Shown here in pieces: positions 7,258 through 9,583 of a DNA stretch of 9,583 nucleotides. This stretch comes from a candidate division FCPU426 bacterium (GTDB taxonomy: Bacteria; Oederibacteriota; JAAXVQ01; JAUVAV01): positions 1 to 9,583 of the forward strand of contig JAUXBQ010000091.1 in NCBI GenBank assembly GCA_030619365.1. The letters run 5' to 3'. Every line of letters begins with the position of its first letter. Position 1 is the first letter of the stretch. The notes under the pieces were generated by a model. The model did not search any database and was not told where the DNA came from. It saw nothing but the letters and a program-made list of their open reading frames with translations. The position numbers were made by a program, and so were the translations under genes.

Positions 7258-7367
7258 GACGATTGGTGTCTAAGTGGCAAATGATCTTTCGCGCTGTTGG
7301 TATTCAATTATTTCTCTGTGTCCTCTGTGGTTAATTTTATCAATTCGACCTGCGTAGAGGTGACTGC

Positions 7368-9583
7368 ATGAAAAAAGCTTCCCGCCTGACTGTCCTATTT
7401 CTGCTCAGCCTGATCCTGGGCGCCTCCCAGGCGGGACTAACCGCCGGCCGGGAAGGAAAGGCCGCCCCGGCCGCCCCAGCCTTGATTCAGGAAGATTTAA
7501 CCTACCTGCGCCAATTGGCCCTCGATACCTGGAATTGCATGGATTATTTCCGGGCCCCGGCCACGGGCTTTGCCTATGATTCCAATTTAAGACCGGAAAA
7601 AACCAATACCACCAATGTGGCCCTCTATCTAATCAGCCTGGTAGCCGCGAAAAAAATGGGTCTTATCGCCCCGGCCGAAGCCCGGGCGCGCGTTGTAAAA
7701 ATACTCACCTCTTTGCGGAAAATCGACCACTGGAACGGGTTTCTCAACAATCGCCTGGATGTTTCCGGGAAAACCGAGCTCTATGGAGGCCCCAACGCGG
7801 TCTCGGATTTCAACAAACTGGCCGCGGCCTTTCTCATTCTGCGCCAGGCTTACCCGGATATTCCGGCCTCGGACGAGCTCTGGCGGCGGATCAAATGGTC
7901 CATGCTCTGGGATCACCGGAAGAACCATATTTATATGGGATATGACGCGCTCTCGGGCAAGGGCTTTAACTGGGGAAACGGCTGGCTGGCTTCGGACGGG
8001 CGGCAGGCCGTCTTTTTGGGCGTGGCTTCCGGCGGCATGCCGGTCAAGGCCTTTGCCAGGATGGAGCGCAGGCAGACGCGGCAATACGGTTATGAATTCT
8101 ATCAGCCGGCCTGGAATTTCGCCGGCCTGTTCATGCATGCCATGGGCGGGCTGCTGCTGGATGAGCGCACCATGGACATGGGTCTGTCCACGGCCAATTT
8201 TGCCGCGGCCCAGATCGAATTCGCCCGGGAACACAACTACCCGGTTTGGGGCTGGTCAGCCTGCATCATCCCCGGCGGCGGCGGCTACACCATTGACGGG
8301 CACCTGGCGCAGTCCGTGATCACCCCGCACGCTTCGGCCCTGGTCATCAGCTATTACCCGCGCCAGGTAGTCGCCAATCTGCGCAAGCTGGAGGCCCTGG
8401 GCTGCCGCCGGCCGTTTAAGGAAAACGGCCGGACGTATGACTTTGGCTTCTGGGACTCCATTAACGTCACCACCGGCGAAATCGCGGACCGGTATTTTAC
8501 GGGCCTGGACCAGGCCATGCTCTTCATCGCCCTGGCGAACTTTCTGGAAGACGGGTATATCTGGGACCTGTTTGCCAAAGATCCCATTGTCCGGCAAGGC
8601 CTTAGCCTCTTGAAAAAATACTACCAGCCTCACCCGGAACGTCTGCGGCTCTACGCCCAGCGGGACGCCCAGCCCCTTGTTCTCCGGAAGGCCGGCGCCT
8701 TGACCCGGTCGCCCCTGCTGATAGATGACGGGGAAGCGAGCAGCCGCAACAATTTGGGAGAGAGCCGCCTGGTTGAGGTCCAATCCGCGCCGCGCAACCG
8801 CTGCCGCCTTACGCTGGCTTCAGAAAAAAAGCGGGGCAAGGTCCTGAAACTCGCTTTTAATCTCACCGAACATCCCCAGGCCCAGGCTGTGCTAAGGGAG
8901 CCGCTGGGGTCGCTGGACGCTACGGGTTATAATGCCGTGGCTTTTGACTGCCGCAGCCGGACGCCCTCGAGAATTCCGCTGAATTTCAGGATCAGGATCA
9001 CAGACGATATGGCCAGCAAGAATACCGGGTTTATTGACGATATTGGCCCGGAATGGGAAAGTGTGATTTTTCCCTTTGAGTTGTTCCGGGGCATGGTAGC
9101 CGGTACCCAACGGTTTAAAAGCCTGGAATTCCAATTTACGCTGAAACCCGAGTTCATGTCAGCCCGGAGTATGAACACGCCCCAAGGAACCTTGTATCTG
9201 GATAATATACGCTTGCTGCACTTGGGGCCCGCGGAACTGAAAAAGCGGGTGCTGCAAATCAGGCGGAAAAAAGAACTGTTCATCGGGCAGGACGGCGGGG
9301 TGGCGGGCTGGGCCCGGTTAAGCGGGTGGCAGAGTTTTTCGGACGCCAGCGCCGGCTTCACCCTTACCACGGTCATGCGCCCCCAAAAAAGCATGAAAGC
9401 GAAATATGATTTGGGAGAGACCGGCAAGTGGGTAGGCTGGGATAAACCGATTAAGGAAGATTTGTCCGGCAATTTCACGCTCTCCTTCGAATACAAAGCC
9501 GCGGGCAGCGACAATGTCCTGGAAATAAAGCTCTTCTCGCTGTCCGGCTCGGTATTCGGCAAGAGAATCAATTTTAAAGCGCG
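7368..9583 (+). CDS. Secreted DUF3131/glycoamylase (GH144-like) protein with C-terminal beta-sandwich-like modules, 3' end outside window
   Basis: The reading frame runs from ATG 7368 without a stop to the window end, giving at least 738 residues. AGAGGTGA at 7356-7363 is a good ribosome binding site. MKKASRLTVLFLLSLILGASQA is a Sec signal without a lipobox Cys, so the protein is probably periplasmic or secreted. Residues about 44-415 are a paralogue of the preceding gene's barrel: YLRQLALDTWNCMDYF, TNTTNVALYLISLVAA, WNGFLNNRLDV, WNFAGLFMHAMGGLLLDE, PVWGWSACIIPGGGGY (from 292), VITPHASALVISYYP (from 317), NLRKLEALGC, FGFWDSINVTTGEIADRYF, and AMLFIALANFLEDGYIWDLF. There is no CBM9. Instead, residues about 450-618 look like a beta-sandwich module of the CBM11/CIA30 kind, starting LLIDDGEASSRNNLGE and ending GTLYLDNIRLL, and a second module appears to begin near residue 635 (FIGQDGG). 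The module families are inferred from pattern only. Confidence 0.8.
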   Translation, partial: MKKASRLTVLFLLSLILGASQAGLTAGREGKAAPAAPALIQEDLTYLRQLALDTWNCMDYFRAPATGFAYDSNLRPEKTNTTNVALYLISLVAAKKMGLIAPAEARARVVKILTSLRKIDHWNGFLNNRLDVSGKTELYGGPNAVSDFNKLAAAFLILRQAYPDIPASDELWRRIKWSMLWDHRKNHIYMGYDALSGKGFNWGNGWLASDGRQAVFLGVASGGMPVKAFARMERRQTRQYGYEFYQPAWNFAGLFMHAMGGLLLDERTMDMGLSTANFAAAQIEFAREHNYPVWGWSACIIPGGGGYTIDGHLAQSVITPHASALVISYYPRQVVANLRKLEALGCRRPFKENGRTYDFGFWDSINVTTGEIADRYFTGLDQAMLFIALANFLEDGYIWDLFAKDPIVRQGLSLLKKYYQPHPERLRLYAQRDAQPLVLRKAGALTRSPLLIDDGEASSRNNLGESRLVEVQSAPRNRCRLTLASEKKRGKVLKLAFNLTEHPQAQAVLREPLGSLDATGYNAVAFDCRSRTPSRIPLNFRIRITDDMASKNTGFIDDIGPEWESVIFPFELFRGMVAGTQRFKSLEFQFTLKPEFMSARSMNTPQGTLYLDNIRLLHLGPAELKKRVLQIRRKKELFIGQDGGVAGWARLSGWQSFSDASAGFTLTTVMRPQKSMKAKYDLGETGKWVGWDKPIKEDLSGNFTLSFEYKAAGSDNVLEIKLFSLSGSVFGKRINFKA

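Larger units (their letters stand above)
7058..7332. repeat. Composite inverted-repeat element C
   Basis: The left end at 7058-7076 (ACCACGAAGGACACGAAGG) and the right end at 7314-7332 (CTCTGTGTCCTCTGTGGTT) are imperfect inverted copies. Two blocks are near-identical to element A: 7077-7119 (40/43) and 7219-7264 (44/46). Between them C has about 100 extra bases, bounded by GGAT at 7116-7119 and 7219-7222. An inner end-like motif, GGTGTCTAAGTGGC at 7265-7278, matches the right end of A, so C appears to have a further outer end added. No coding capacity is seen. This element fills most of the 7040-7367 spacer; no convincing promoter or terminator is visible there. Confidence 0.72.

Noticed and set aside
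1326..7332. CRISPR-like array
   Set aside because: The repeats are paired inverted ends of separate elements in three spacers, with no regularly spaced direct repeats and no cas genes.
7759..8319. A 186-codon + strand open frame within the last gene
   Set aside because: It is in a different frame from the conserved barrel protein, rich in S, R, P and G, and has no domain features.

Overview
The window carries a carbohydrate-utilisation locus, with all six genes on the + strand. It most likely comes from an uncultured Gram-negative bacterium. One protein has a clear lipoprotein signal, two more have Sec-type signals, and there are no Gram-positive anchoring features. All three long spacers hold inverted-repeat elements of kinds I associate with environmental lineages such as Omnitrophota, KSB1 and Planctomycetes/Verrucomicrobia-type genomes. 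That placement is from memory and is weak.

Layout. (1) Positions 2-1327 hold the C-terminal part of a GH116-type glycosidase (beta-glucosidase/GBA2 superfamily); its start lies before the window. (2) Positions 1326-1460 hold a miniature inverted-repeat element whose left edge overlaps the stop codon of that gene. A near-consensus extended -10 promoter follows (1495-1522), then a leader of about 150 nt with possible stem-loops. (3) Positions 1679-4721 are a tight three-gene operon for a sugar ABC importer: a substrate-binding lipoprotein, a MalF/UgpA-like permease and a MalG/UgpE-like permease. No ATPase gene is present. (4) Positions 4722-4996 hold a second, AT-rich inverted-repeat element. 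(5) Positions 4997-7039 encode an exported alpha/alpha-barrel protein of the DUF3131/glycoamylase (GH144-like) type with a C-terminal CBM9 module. (6) Positions 7040-7367 hold a third repeat element, an expanded relative of the first, built from related hairpin modules. (7) Positions 7368 to the window end encode a paralogue of gene 5 with a different C-terminus: one beta-sandwich-like module and the start of another. It is open at the window edge.

Working model (inference). The two exported barrel proteins cut a glucan outside the cytoplasm, with carbohydrate-binding modules holding the polymer. The importer takes up the oligosaccharides using a shared ATPase encoded elsewhere, and the GH116 enzyme releases monosaccharides. 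The barrel resembles the glycoamylase region associated with beta-1,2-glucan enzymes, so a beta-glucan is a reasonable first guess, but the substrate cannot be read from the sequence.

The most unusual features are the paralogous barrel pair with swapped C-terminal modules, and the related repeat elements whose length difference is bounded by a GGAT direct repeat. I found no CRISPR array, tRNA, rRNA, transposase, phage gene or clearly novel defence-type system.
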